Positions 43,128 through 54,010 of a stretch of DNA of 64,000 bases are shown piece after piece (position 1 is the stretch's first letter; every line of letters begins with the position of its first letter). The DNA is from Pseudomonas japonica (lineage in GTDB: Bacteria; Pseudomonadota; Gammaproteobacteria; Pseudomonadales; Pseudomonadaceae). The stretch covers positions 186,001-250,000 of the forward strand of contig NZ_JAAMQU010000005.1 in NCBI RefSeq assembly GCF_013522925.1, read 5' to 3'. The notes under the pieces are model-generated. The model saw nothing but the letters and a program-made list of their open reading frames with translations. It was not told the origin of the DNA and did no database searches. A program made the position numbers and the translations under genes.

Positions 43128-46100
43128 ATGGCGACGACCACTCTTGGGGTCAAACTCGACGACCCTACCCGCGAACGCCTGAAAGCCGCGGCGCAGTCCA
43201 TCGACCGCACTCCGCATTGGCTGATCAAGCAAGCGATCTTCAATTACCTCGAAAAACTCGAGGGTGGCGCGTCCCTGACCGAACTCGACGGTAGTGCAGC
43301 CAGCGTCAATGACGACGCGGGCGAAGTGCAGCCAGACCACGCTCACCAATGCTTCCTGGAGTTCGCCGAAAGCATCCTTCCGCAGTCGGTACTTCGTGCG
43401 GCCATTACAGGTGCCTACCGCCGCCCCGAGCAGGAAATGGTCCCCATGCTGCTGGAGCAGGCGCGCCTGCCCGCGCCGATGGCCGAGGCCGCCAACAAGC
43501 TGGCTGCCGGTATCGCCGAAAAGCTGCGCAATCAAAAGAACGCCACCGGCCGCGCAGGCCTGGTACAAGGCCTGTTGCAGGAGTTCTCGTTGTCTTCCCA
43601 GGAAGGCGTCGCGCTCATGTGCCTGGCCGAAGCGCTGTTGCGTATTCCCGACAAGGGTACCCGCGATGCATTGATCCGGGACAAGATCAGCAACGGCAAC
43701 TGGCAGCCACACTTGGGCAACAGCCCGTCCCTGTTCGTGAACGCCGCCACCTGGGGGCTGCTGCTCACCGGCAAGCTGGTGTCCACCCATAACGAAGCGG
43801 GGCTTACGTCCTCGCTTAGCCGGATCATCGGCAAGCGCGGCGAGCCCATGATTCGCAAAGGCGTGGACATGGCCATGCGCCTGATGGGTGAGCAGTTCGT
43901 CACGGGCGAAACCATTGCCGAAGCGTTGGCGAATGCCAGCAAGTTCGAGAGCAAGGGTTTCCGATACTCCTACGACATGCTGGGCGAGGCCGCGCTCACC
44001 GAACACGATGCGCAGAAATACCTGGCTTCGTACGAGCAAGCGATCCACTCCATCGGCAAGGCATCCCACGGCCGTGGCATCTACGAAGGCCCGGGCATCT
44101 CGATCAAGCTTTCCGCCCTGCACCCGCGCTACAGCCGCGCCCAGTACGAGCGCGTGATGGATGAGCTGTATCCCCGCCTGCTGTCGCTCACCTTGCTGGC
44201 CAAGCAATACGACATCGGCCTGAATATCGACGCCGAGGAAGCCGATCGCCTGGAGCTGTCGCTGGACCTGCTCGAGCGCCTGTGCTTCGAACCTCAGCTG
44301 GCAGGCTGGAACGGCATCGGCTTCGTGATCCAGGCCTACCAGAAGCGCTGCCCGTACGTGATCGACTATGTGATCGACCTGGCTCGCCGCAGCCGTCATC
44401 GCCTGATGATCCGCCTGGTGAAAGGTGCGTACTGGGACAGCGAGATCAAGCGTGCCCAGGTTGAAGGCCTGGAGGGCTACCCGGTGTATACCCGCAAGGT
44501 CTACACCGACGTCTCCTACATCGCCTGTGCTCGCAAGCTGCTGTCGGTGCCCGAAGCGATCTACCCGCAGTTCGCCACTCACAACGCCCATACCCTGGCG
44601 GCTATCTATCAGATTGCCGGCCAGAACTACTACCCCGGCCAGTACGAGTTCCAGTGCCTGCATGGCATGGGCGAGCCGCTGTACGAGCAGGTGGTAGGCA
44701 AGGTTGCCGACGGCAAGCTGAATCGCCCATGCCGTGTGTATGCACCGGTGGGCACGCACGAAACCTTGCTGGCCTATCTGGTCCGCCGGCTGCTTGAGAA
44801 CGGCGCGAACACGTCCTTCGTCAACCGCATCGCTGACCACTCGATCTCCATCCAGGAACTGGTGGCCGACCCTGTGGCGACCATCGAGCGCATGGGCGCG
44901 CAGGAAGGTGCATTCGGCCTGCCTCATCCGCGCATCCCATTGCCACGCGACCTCTATGGCAGCGAGCGCAGCAACTCGTCCGGTATCGACCTGGCGAACG
45001 AGCACCGCCTGGCCTCGCTGAGCAGCGCCCTGCTGGCCACCGCTCACAATGACTGGAAGGCCGGCCCGATCCTTGGCTGTGAAGCCTCGCAAGCCCCTGC
45101 CCAGCCCGTGCTTAACCCGTCGGATCACCGCGACGTGGTCGGCCACGTGCAGGAGGCAGATATTGCCGATGTCGATGCTGCCATTCAGTGCGCACTGATC
45201 AACGGCCCAATCTGGCAAGCCACGCCGCCAGCCGAGCGTGCCGCCATCCTGGAGCGCGCCGCTGACCTGATGGAAGCGCAGATCCAGCCACTGATGGGCT
45301 TGCTGGTGCGCGAGGCCGGCAAAACCTTCGCCAACGCCATCGCCGAAGTGCGCGAGGCCGTGGACTTCCTGCGCTACTACGCCGTGCAGGCACGCCATGA
45401 CTTCAACAACGATGCGCACCGCCCGTTGGGCCCAGTGGTGTGTATCAGCCCGTGGAACTTCCCATTGGCCATCTTCACCGGCCAGGTAGCCGCAGCGCTG
45501 GCCGCGGGGAACCCGGTACTGGCCAAGCCCGCCGAACAAACCCCGCTGGTCGCCGCCCAAGCCGTACGCATGCTGCTTGAAGCGGGCATTCCGGAAGGCG
45601 TGGTGCAATTGCTGCCGGGGCGCGGTGAAACCGTCGGCGCGGGACTGGTGGGTGACGAGCGCGTGAAGGGTGTGATGTTCACCGGTTCGACCGACGTGGC
45701 GCGGCTGCTCCAGCGCAACATCGCCGGCCGCCTCGATGCTCAGGGCCGGCCGATCCCGCTGATCGCCGAAACGGGCGGGCAGAACGCAATGATCGTGGAC
45801 TCTTCGGCGCTCACCGAGCAGGTGGTGATCGACGTGGTGTCTTCGGCCTTCGACAGTGCCGGCCAGCGTTGCTCGGCCCTGCGCGTGCTGTGCCTGCAGG
45901 AAGACAGCGCCGACCGCGTGATCGAAATGCTCAAGGGCGCCATGGCCCAGGCGCGCCTCGGTAACCCGGAACGCCTGTCTGTGGACATTGGCCCGGTGAT
46001 CGACGCCGAAGCCAAGGCGGGTATCGAGCAGCACATCCAGGCGATGCGCGAGAAAGGCCGCACGGTGTACCAGGTGGCGATCGCCGATACCGCCGAATGC

Positions 46101-47078
46101 CGCCGCGGTACCTTCGTAATGCCGACCTTGATCGAACTCGAAAGCTTCGACGAGCTAGAGCGCGAGATCTTCGGGCCCGTGCTGCACGTGGTGCGCTACA
46201 AGCGCCGTGAGCTGGATGCCTTGATCGGCCAGATCAACGCTTCCGGTTATGGGCTCACTCTGGGCGTACATACGCGTATCGACGAGACGATCGCCAAGGT
46301 CACCGAGAACGTCAACGCGGGCAACATGTACGTGAACCGCAACATCGTGGGCGCCGTCGTGGGCGTGCAGCCATTCGGTGGCGAAGGCCTTTCCGGCACC
46401 GGGCCGAAGGCGGGCGGGCCGCTGTACCTGTACCGCCTGCTGTCAACTCGGCCGGCGGACGCGGTCAGCCGTACCTTCGACCGTAGCGACATCGGCACCC
46501 CGGACAGCCGCGTGCATGATCTGCTGCTCAAGCCGCTGCAGGCACTCAAGGCATGGGCCGAAAGCAATCAGCAATCGGGGCTGGTGGATGTCTGCAACCA
46601 GTACGCGGCCCAGTCGCAGAGCGGTATCTCCCGTCTCCTCCCAGGCCCGACCGGTGAGCGCAACAGCTACGTGATCCTGCCTCGCGAACACGTGCTCTGC
46701 CTGGCGGACTCCGAGGCCGACTTGCTGGCCCAGCTGGCTGCGGTACTGGCGGTCGGTAGCCGTGCCGTAATGATGGAAGGCGAACCCGCCCGTAGCGTGG
46801 TGAGCCGCCTGCCGAAGGACGTTCAGGCACGCATTCAGCTGATCGCCGACTGGAAACGCGACGAGGCGGCCTTCGACGCGGTTATCCATCACGGCGACTC
46901 GGACCAGTTGCGCGCGGTATGCGAAGTGATCGCCGGGCGCGCCGGCGCCATTGTTGGCGTTCAAGGGCTGTCCCACGGCGAAACCAATATCGCTCTGGAG
47001 CGCCTGGTGATCGAGCGGGCAGTGAGCGTGAACACGGCTGCCGCAGGCGGGAATGCCAGCCTGATGACTATCGGCTGA
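43128..47078 (+). CDS. putA: Trifunctional proline catabolism protein PutA
   Basis: A 1316-residue protein: ribbon-helix-helix DNA-binding domain (residues 1-45, TLGVKLDDPTRERLKAAAQSIDRTPHWLI), proline dehydrogenase barrel (about 190-560, with ALHPRYSRAQ and YEFQCLHGMGE), and P5C dehydrogenase (about 600-1110) with catalytic cysteine in AGQRCSALR near residue 915 and glutamate in ETGGQNAMIV. A C-terminal domain of about 200 residues (from about 1120) follows, typical of long PutAs. It oxidises proline to glutamate and represses putP and putA. A GAGGATAATTAA stretch precedes the ATG. P5C is channelled between the two active sites. Confidence 0.96.
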   Translation: MATTTLGVKLDDPTRERLKAAAQSIDRTPHWLIKQAIFNYLEKLEGGASLTELDGSAASVNDDAGEVQPDHAHQCFLEFAESILPQSVLRAAITGAYRRPEQEMVPMLLEQARLPAPMAEAANKLAAGIAEKLRNQKNATGRAGLVQGLLQEFSLSSQEGVALMCLAEALLRIPDKGTRDALIRDKISNGNWQPHLGNSPSLFVNAATWGLLLTGKLVSTHNEAGLTSSLSRIIGKRGEPMIRKGVDMAMRLMGEQFVTGETIAEALANASKFESKGFRYSYDMLGEAALTEHDAQKYLASYEQAIHSIGKASHGRGIYEGPGISIKLSALHPRYSRAQYERVMDELYPRLLSLTLLAKQYDIGLNIDAEEADRLELSLDLLERLCFEPQLAGWNGIGFVIQAYQKRCPYVIDYVIDLARRSRHRLMIRLVKGAYWDSEIKRAQVEGLEGYPVYTRKVYTDVSYIACARKLLSVPEAIYPQFATHNAHTLAAIYQIAGQNYYPGQYEFQCLHGMGEPLYEQVVGKVADGKLNRPCRVYAPVGTHETLLAYLVRRLLENGANTSFVNRIADHSISIQELVADPVATIERMGAQEGAFGLPHPRIPLPRDLYGSERSNSSGIDLANEHRLASLSSALLATAHNDWKAGPILGCEASQAPAQPVLNPSDHRDVVGHVQEADIADVDAAIQCALINGPIWQATPPAERAAILERAADLMEAQIQPLMGLLVREAGKTFANAIAEVREAVDFLRYYAVQARHDFNNDAHRPLGPVVCISPWNFPLAIFTGQVAAALAAGNPVLAKPAEQTPLVAAQAVRMLLEAGIPEGVVQLLPGRGETVGAGLVGDERVKGVMFTGSTDVARLLQRNIAGRLDAQGRPIPLIAETGGQNAMIVDSSALTEQVVIDVVSSAFDSAGQRCSALRVLCLQEDSADRVIEMLKGAMAQARLGNPERLSVDIGPVIDAEAKAGIEQHIQAMREKGRTVYQVAIADTAECRRGTFVMPTLIELESFDELEREIFGPVLHVVRYKRRELDALIGQINASGYGLTLGVHTRIDETIAKVTENVNAGNMYVNRNIVGAVVGVQPFGGEGLSGTGPKAGGPLYLYRLLSTRPADAVSRTFDRSDIGTPDSRVHDLLLKPLQALKAWAESNQQSGLVDVCNQYAAQSQSGISRLLPGPTGERNSYVILPREHVLCLADSEADLLAQLAAVLAVGSRAVMMEGEPARSVVSRLPKDVQARIQLIADWKRDEAAFDAVIHHGDSDQLRAVCEVIAGRAGAIVGVQGLSHGETNIALERLVIERAVSVNTAAAGGNASLMTIG

Positions 47079-47096
47079 CCTCAGGGCGTTGGACGC

Positions 47097-47126
47097 AAAC
47101 GGCCCGGCATTCGCTGGGCCGTTTTT
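47097..47126 (+). terminator. Rho-independent terminator of putA
   Basis: Stem AAACGGCCC / GGGCCGTTT with a 10-base loop, then TTTTT, starting 19 bases after the putA stop. It should isolate putA from the antiporter gene. Confidence 0.88.
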
Positions 47127-47256
47127 GTTTGGACGCTATGATTTTGACTACTTTTATTAACCATCCCTTTTGACACATGGCCGAAGGCACAGGTTAGAAT
47201 CGGTTGGCACGTTCTCTGCACGTGCCTTCGCCCTTGATTTGAATGGAGTACGGCCC

Positions 47257-48999
47257 TTGGATGCGACAACCATCAACAGCCTGTTTCTCATCGGCGCGTT
47301 GCTGGTCGGTGCAAGCATTCTGGTCAGCTCCCTGTCGTCCCGGCTCGGTATCCCGATCCTCGTCATTATCCTTGCGGTGGGGATGGTCGCCGGGGTGGAC
47401 GGTGCAGGCATCGTCTTTGACAACTACCCCACCGCTTACCTGGTGGGTAACCTTGCCCTCGCGGTAATCCTGCTCGATGGCGGCTTGCGCACCCGGGTTG
47501 CAAGCTTTCGGGTGGCGCTCTGGCCCGCGCTGTCACTGGCCACCGTCGGTGTACTTATCACTACCGGCCTTACCGGCATGGCCGCAGCCTGGCTGTTCGA
47601 TCTCAACCTCATACAAGGGCTTTTGATCGGGGCGATCGTTGGCTCTACCGACGCCGCCGCGGTGTTTTCGCTGCTGGGCGGCAAGGGGCTGAACGAGCGC
47701 GTAACCGCTACCCTGGAAATCGAGTCGGGCAGCAACGACCCCATGGCCGTGTTCCTCACGGTGACACTGATCGACATGCTTGCAAGCGGAGAAACCGGCT
47801 TCCACTGGGGCCTGTTGCTTCACCTGTTGCAAGAGTTCGGCATAGGCGGCGTGCTGGGCCTGGGCGGCGGCTGGGTAATGCTTTATCTGGTAAACCGTAT
47901 CAACCTGGCCAACGGCCTGTACCCCTTGCTGGTTATCAGTGGCGGCCTCGCGGTGTTCGCGCTCACCAACGCCTTGCATGGAAGCGGCTTCCTGGCGGTC
48001 TACCTGTGCGGGCTGGTCATCGGCAACCGGCCTGTGCGCAGCCGCCACGGCATACTGCATATGCTCGACGGCATGGCGTGGCTTGCCCAGATCGGCATGT
48101 TCCTGGTGTTGGGGCTGCTGGTGACACCGCACGATTTGCTGCCTATCGCCCTGCCGGCGCTCGCGTTGGCCCTGTGGATGATTCTCTTCGCTCGTCCGCT
48201 GTCGGTGCTGGTAGGGCTGGCACCGTTCAAGGCGTTTCATGGCCGCGAAAAAGGCTTCATCAGCTGGGTCGGGTTGCGTGGGGCCGTCCCTATCATTCTT
48301 GCGGTGTTCCCGCTGATGGCCGGCTTGCCCCATGCTCAGCTGTATTTCAACCTGGCCTTCTTCATCGTGTTGGTATCGCTGTTGGTACAGGGCACCAGCT
48401 TGCCTTGGGTGGCCAAGCTGTTGAAGGTAACGGTGCCGCCCGACCCCGCACCCATTTCCCGCTCGGCGCTGGAGGTGCATCACACCAGCGAGTGGGAGCT
48501 GTTCGTGTATCGCCTCGGGGCCGAAAAGTGGTGCATCGGCGCAGCGCTGCGCGAACTGAAAATGCCGGAAGGCACCCGTATCGCCGCCTTGTTCCGCAAC
48601 GAACAATTGCTGCACCCCTCGGGCAGTACGGTGCTGGAAGTGAATGACATTCTCTGCGTGATCGGCCATGAACACGACCTGCCAGCCTTGGGCAAGCTGT
48701 TCAGCCAGGCGCCGCAGCGTGGGCTGGACCTACGCTTCTTCGGCGACTTCGTGCTGGAGGGCGATGCCGAACTGGGTGCCGTGGCCGCGCTGTACGGCCT
48801 GCGCCTGGACGGCGAAGATCCACAAACACCGCTGGGCCGCTTCATCAGCAGCCGCGTGGGTGGTGCACCGGTGGTCGGCGACCAGGTGGAATGGAACAAC
48901 ACCCTCTGGACCGTTGCCGTCATGGATGCCAATCGCATTGCCAAGGTGGGCGTGCGGTTCCCGGAAGGCAGCAAGCCAGGGCCTGGTTTGTTCCTGTAA
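47257..48999 (+). CDS. nhaP2: K+/H+ antiporter NhaP2 (CvrA)
   Basis: A 580-residue inner-membrane antiporter of the CPA1 type. I chose the TTG start because it gives [18 protein letters not shown], the common NhaP2 N-terminus, and has GGAG 8 bases upstream; the longer frame has a polar leader. About twelve helices include [18 protein letters not shown] and [12 protein letters not shown], which carry the ion-site aspartates. After residue 390 a soluble region follows: a TrkA-C-like domain and a C-terminal CorC/HlyC-like domain. It exports potassium in exchange for protons and is expected to protect against high internal K+. The next gene, an MscK-type channel, also serves osmotic balance. Confidence 0.93.
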   Translation: MDATTINSLFLIGALLVGASILVSSLSSRLGIPILVIILAVGMVAGVDGAGIVFDNYPTAYLVGNLALAVILLDGGLRTRVASFRVALWPALSLATVGVLITTGLTGMAAAWLFDLNLIQGLLIGAIVGSTDAAAVFSLLGGKGLNERVTATLEIESGSNDPMAVFLTVTLIDMLASGETGFHWGLLLHLLQEFGIGGVLGLGGGWVMLYLVNRINLANGLYPLLVISGGLAVFALTNALHGSGFLAVYLCGLVIGNRPVRSRHGILHMLDGMAWLAQIGMFLVLGLLVTPHDLLPIALPALALALWMILFARPLSVLVGLAPFKAFHGREKGFISWVGLRGAVPIILAVFPLMAGLPHAQLYFNLAFFIVLVSLLVQGTSLPWVAKLLKVTVPPDPAPISRSALEVHHTSEWELFVYRLGAEKWCIGAALRELKMPEGTRIAALFRNEQLLHPSGSTVLEVNDILCVIGHEHDLPALGKLFSQAPQRGLDLRFFGDFVLEGDAELGAVAALYGLRLDGEDPQTPLGRFISSRVGGAPVVGDQVEWNNTLWTVAVMDANRIAKVGVRFPEGSKPGPGLFL

Positions 49000-49126
49000 G
49001 TATTCCCCCTGGCCGCGCAAGCGGCGGCCACTGGTGGAATGAAAAACATTCGGGAAACATATCGCTGCCACAGCGAGGGCTTAAGCCCGTAAAATACGCC
49101 GTTCAGTCATTTGACCTGTTTTGAAC

Positions 49127-52100
49127 ATGCCTATCCTGCGCGCCCTCCTGTGTACTGCCCTGCTCGGTTTCTTCACGCCCGCAATCTTCGCCGCGGACGC
49201 TCCAACCACCGACTCGGTCCAGCAGAGCCTGGACCACATCGCCGATCGAAAGCTTTCCGATCCGGACCAGAAAGCCCTGGAACAGGTGCTCGAACAAACC
49301 CTTACGTACCTGTCTACGAAGGCCGATCGCGAGCAGCAGTTGGCTACGGTCAAGCAGCAGATCGCCGAAGCACCCCGGCAAACCGCCGACAACCAGCACG
49401 ACCTCGACCGCCTCAAGGCCACGAGGGTGCAGCCGGTCACGCAGCGGTACGCGAACTTCACGGTGCCTCAGCTCGAACAATTGCTCACCGACCGTGGCAC
49501 CCAGCAGAGCGACCTGCAGAAGGCCCTGGGCGACGCCAACACCTTGGCTATAACCGCTCAAACCCGGCCTGAGCGGGCGCAAACCGAAATCGCCGACGCG
49601 CAAACCCGCATTCAGCAGATCAACCTCATCCTCAAAAGCGGCAAGGACAGCGGCAAGCTGATCGGCGCCGACCTTCGCAACCAGTACCTGGCCGAACAGG
49701 CTTCGCTGAACGCGCTGATCGCCCTGCGGCGGCAGGAACTGGCCGGCAACAGCCTCCTGCAAGACCTGGGCAACAGCCAGCATGACCTGCTTATCGAGAA
49801 AATCGGCCGCCTTGCCCAGGAAGTGCAGGACCTGCAATCGCTGATCAACCAGAAGCGCCTTGCGCAATCCCAGGAAACAGTCACCCAGCAATCGCTGGAA
49901 GCGCAAAAGGCAGGCAACAGCAGCCTGCTGGCCACCGAAAGCGCAACGAACGTGAAACTTTCGGATTACCTGCTGCGCAGTACCGACGAGCTCAATGAAC
50001 TCACCCAGCGAAACCTGCATACCAAGCAACAGCTGGACACCGTAACCCAGGCCGACCAGGCCCTGGATGAGCAGATCAACGTGCTCAAGGGCAGCCTGCT
50101 GCTTTCCAAGATCCTCTACACCCAGAAGCAGGCCTTGCCGGCGCTCAAGGTGGATCGCAACCTGGCCGACAAGATCGCCGATATTCGCCTGTACCAGTTC
50201 GAGATCAATCAGCAGCGCGAGGCGCTGAGCAGCCCTGGCACCTATGTCGAGACTCTGCTCGCCACCCAGCCCGCCGAGGTGGTCACGCCCGCGCTGCGCA
50301 AATCATTGCTCGACATCGCCGTTACGAGAGCCGACCTGCTGGAACGGTTGAACCGGGAACTGAGCGCCCTGCTGAACGAATCCATCACCCTGCAGTTGAA
50401 TCAGAAGCAGCTGCTGGACACCGCTCAGGGGTTGCGTGCCACCCTCGATGAGCAGATGTTCTGGATACCGAGCAACAAGCCCCTGGATACGGAATGGCTG
50501 GGTAACCTGCCACGCCGCCTCGCCAAGCAGGTGACCACACTGCCCTGGGCGTCCAGCGTACGCGAGTTGAGCGATGGCCTTACCCAGCGGCCGCTGCTGT
50601 TCGTTCCCTTGTTGCTGGCGATCGGCGCCCTGCTGTGGCGGCGCAAGTACCTCTACGGCAAGCTCACCCAGGTGCATCGCAACGTCGGGCATTTCCGTCG
50701 TGACAGCCAGTGGAATACGCCGCTGGCGATCCTGGTGAACGTATTGCTCGCCATGCCGGTGGCATTGGCGCTGGCGGTATGTGGCATTGCACTGCAAATC
50801 GACGCCCGTGGGCAAAACCTGAGCCTGGGCTCGGCGCTCCTGCAAATGGCCAAGGCGTGGCTCATGTTCTATACGGCCTATCGCATATTGGCGCCTGGCG
50901 GCGTGGCTGAGTTGCACTTCCGCTGGGAACGGGCTCAGGTTGCGTTCCTCCAGGGCTGGGTGCGCCGGCTCGGTATCGTGGTCATGGCCCTGGTGGGCGT
51001 GGTGGCAGTGGCGGAGCTGCAACCTTCGGGCCTTGCAGACGATGCCCTCGGCATTCTCGTGGTACTGGCCTGCTTCGCCCTCATGGCCTGGCTGCTCAGC
51101 CGCCTGTTGTTGGCCAGCCCCACCCACCGCAACGCCTCACTGTTCCGGCGGTTGATCGCCGTCCTGTTCACACTCCTGCCGGTGGGCCTGTTCCTGGCCG
51201 TGTGCTTCGGCTACTACTACACCGCGCTCAAGCTCACCGACCGGTTGATTGCCACGCTGTACCTGATGATGTTCTGGCTGGTGATCGAAGCGGCGTTCGT
51301 ACGCGGCCTGAGCGTTGCGGCTCGGCGCCTGGCCTACAACCGCGCGCTGAGCAAGCGCCAGGCGGCCAGGGAAGTTGGCGGCGACCCGGAAACCGTTATC
51401 GAAGAGCCCACCCTGGATATCGACCAGGTAAACCAGCAGTCGCTGCGGTTGATTCGCCTGCTGCTGTTGGGCAGTTTCCTTGGCGCGCTTTACTGGGTGT
51501 GGTCAGACCTTATCAGCGTGTTCGCCTACCTGGACAACATCACCCTGTACGAATACACCAGCGGAACCGGCACCAGCATGAGCATGGTGCCGATCAGCCT
51601 GGGCGACCTCCTGGGGGCGCTGGTGATCATCTGCATCACCTTCGTGCTGGCGGGCAACCTGCCGGGCCTGTTGGAGGTGTTCGTACTGTCCAAGCTCAAC
51701 CTAGCCCAAGGCAGCGCCTACGCCACCACTACCTTGATGTCGTACACCATCGCGGGCGTGGGCTTCGTCACCACGCTGTCCACGCTTGGCGTGAGCTGGG
51801 ACAAGCTGCAATGGCTGGTGGCGGCGCTCTCGGTGGGGCTCGGCTTCGGCATGCAGGAGATCTTCGCCAACTTCATTTCGGGGATCATGATCCTGTTCGA
51901 GCGCCCGGTGCGTATCGGCGACACCATCACCATCGGCAACCTGTCGGGCACCGTGAGCAAAATCCGCATCCGCGCGACCACCATCACGGACTTTGATCGC
52001 AAGGACATCATTGTCCCCAACAAAACGTTCATCACCGGGCAACTGATCAACTGGTCGCTTACCGATACCATTACCCGGGTTACGCTGAAAATCGGCGTGG

Positions 52101-52429
52101 ACTACGGCTCGGACCTGGACATCGTGCGCAAGCTGCTGCTGCAAGCTGCGGACGAAAACCCTCGGGTGCTGAAGGAGCCCGCGCCTATCGTGTACTTCCT
52201 GGCCTTCGGCGAAAGCAGCCTTGACCATGAATTGCGGATGCACGTGCGGGACCTGGGGGATCGCAACCCGGCCCTGGACGAGATCAACCGGTTCATCAAC
52301 CGTGAATTCAAGAAGCACGGCGTGAACATCTCGTTCCGTCAGCTGGAGGTGCACCTGAAGAACCCGCAGGTCGTCGAGGAGCACTTGCTGCTGCGTAAAT
52401 CCGATCCCGATCAAACCGATCCTGCGTGA
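49127..52429 (+). CDS. Large mechanosensitive channel of the MscK/MscM family
   Basis: A 1100-residue inner-membrane channel (E. coli MscK 1120, MscM 1107). The ATG begins a signal peptide MPILRALLCTALLGFFTPAIFA; a TTG two codons upstream is less likely. A long periplasmic coiled-coil region follows (about 40-470, Gln/Leu-rich), then about eight to eleven helices and a C-terminal MscS-type pore and beta domain (about 865-1075). The pore helix is SVGLGFGMQEIFANFISGIMIL and the beta domain has DTITIGNLSGTVSKI and DIIVPNKTFITG. It opens on membrane tension during hypo-osmotic shock. There is no strong ribosome-binding site. The name MscK or MscM cannot be decided from sequence alone. Confidence 0.9.
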   Translation: MPILRALLCTALLGFFTPAIFAADAPTTDSVQQSLDHIADRKLSDPDQKALEQVLEQTLTYLSTKADREQQLATVKQQIAEAPRQTADNQHDLDRLKATRVQPVTQRYANFTVPQLEQLLTDRGTQQSDLQKALGDANTLAITAQTRPERAQTEIADAQTRIQQINLILKSGKDSGKLIGADLRNQYLAEQASLNALIALRRQELAGNSLLQDLGNSQHDLLIEKIGRLAQEVQDLQSLINQKRLAQSQETVTQQSLEAQKAGNSSLLATESATNVKLSDYLLRSTDELNELTQRNLHTKQQLDTVTQADQALDEQINVLKGSLLLSKILYTQKQALPALKVDRNLADKIADIRLYQFEINQQREALSSPGTYVETLLATQPAEVVTPALRKSLLDIAVTRADLLERLNRELSALLNESITLQLNQKQLLDTAQGLRATLDEQMFWIPSNKPLDTEWLGNLPRRLAKQVTTLPWASSVRELSDGLTQRPLLFVPLLLAIGALLWRRKYLYGKLTQVHRNVGHFRRDSQWNTPLAILVNVLLAMPVALALAVCGIALQIDARGQNLSLGSALLQMAKAWLMFYTAYRILAPGGVAELHFRWERAQVAFLQGWVRRLGIVVMALVGVVAVAELQPSGLADDALGILVVLACFALMAWLLSRLLLASPTHRNASLFRRLIAVLFTLLPVGLFLAVCFGYYYTALKLTDRLIATLYLMMFWLVIEAAFVRGLSVAARRLAYNRALSKRQAAREVGGDPETVIEEPTLDIDQVNQQSLRLIRLLLLGSFLGALYWVWSDLISVFAYLDNITLYEYTSGTGTSMSMVPISLGDLLGALVIICITFVLAGNLPGLLEVFVLSKLNLAQGSAYATTTLMSYTIAGVGFVTTLSTLGVSWDKLQWLVAALSVGLGFGMQEIFANFISGIMILFERPVRIGDTITIGNLSGTVSKIRIRATTITDFDRKDIIVPNKTFITGQLINWSLTDTITRVTLKIGVDYGSDLDIVRKLLLQAADENPRVLKEPAPIVYFLAFGESSLDHELRMHVRDLGDRNPALDEINRFINREFKKHGVNISFRQLEVHLKNPQVVEEHLLLRKSDPDQTDPA

Positions 52430-53932
<1,503 letters not shown>

Positions 53933-54010
53933 CAGGGCAGCCAGGCTCGCCTCGCTCAAACCGCTTTTCAATCCTGTATGATCGCGCCATCTGAACCAGG
54001 CCCTCCTCCC

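Noticed and set aside
42921-46034. A 1037-codon open frame on the minus strand opposite putA
   Set aside because: Antisense shadow of putA; it also runs through the putP-putA operator gap, unlike a real gene.
49121-49126. TTG start two codons upstream of the mechanosensitive channel ATG
   Set aside because: Neither has a good ribosome site, but the ATG gives the better signal peptide and start codon.
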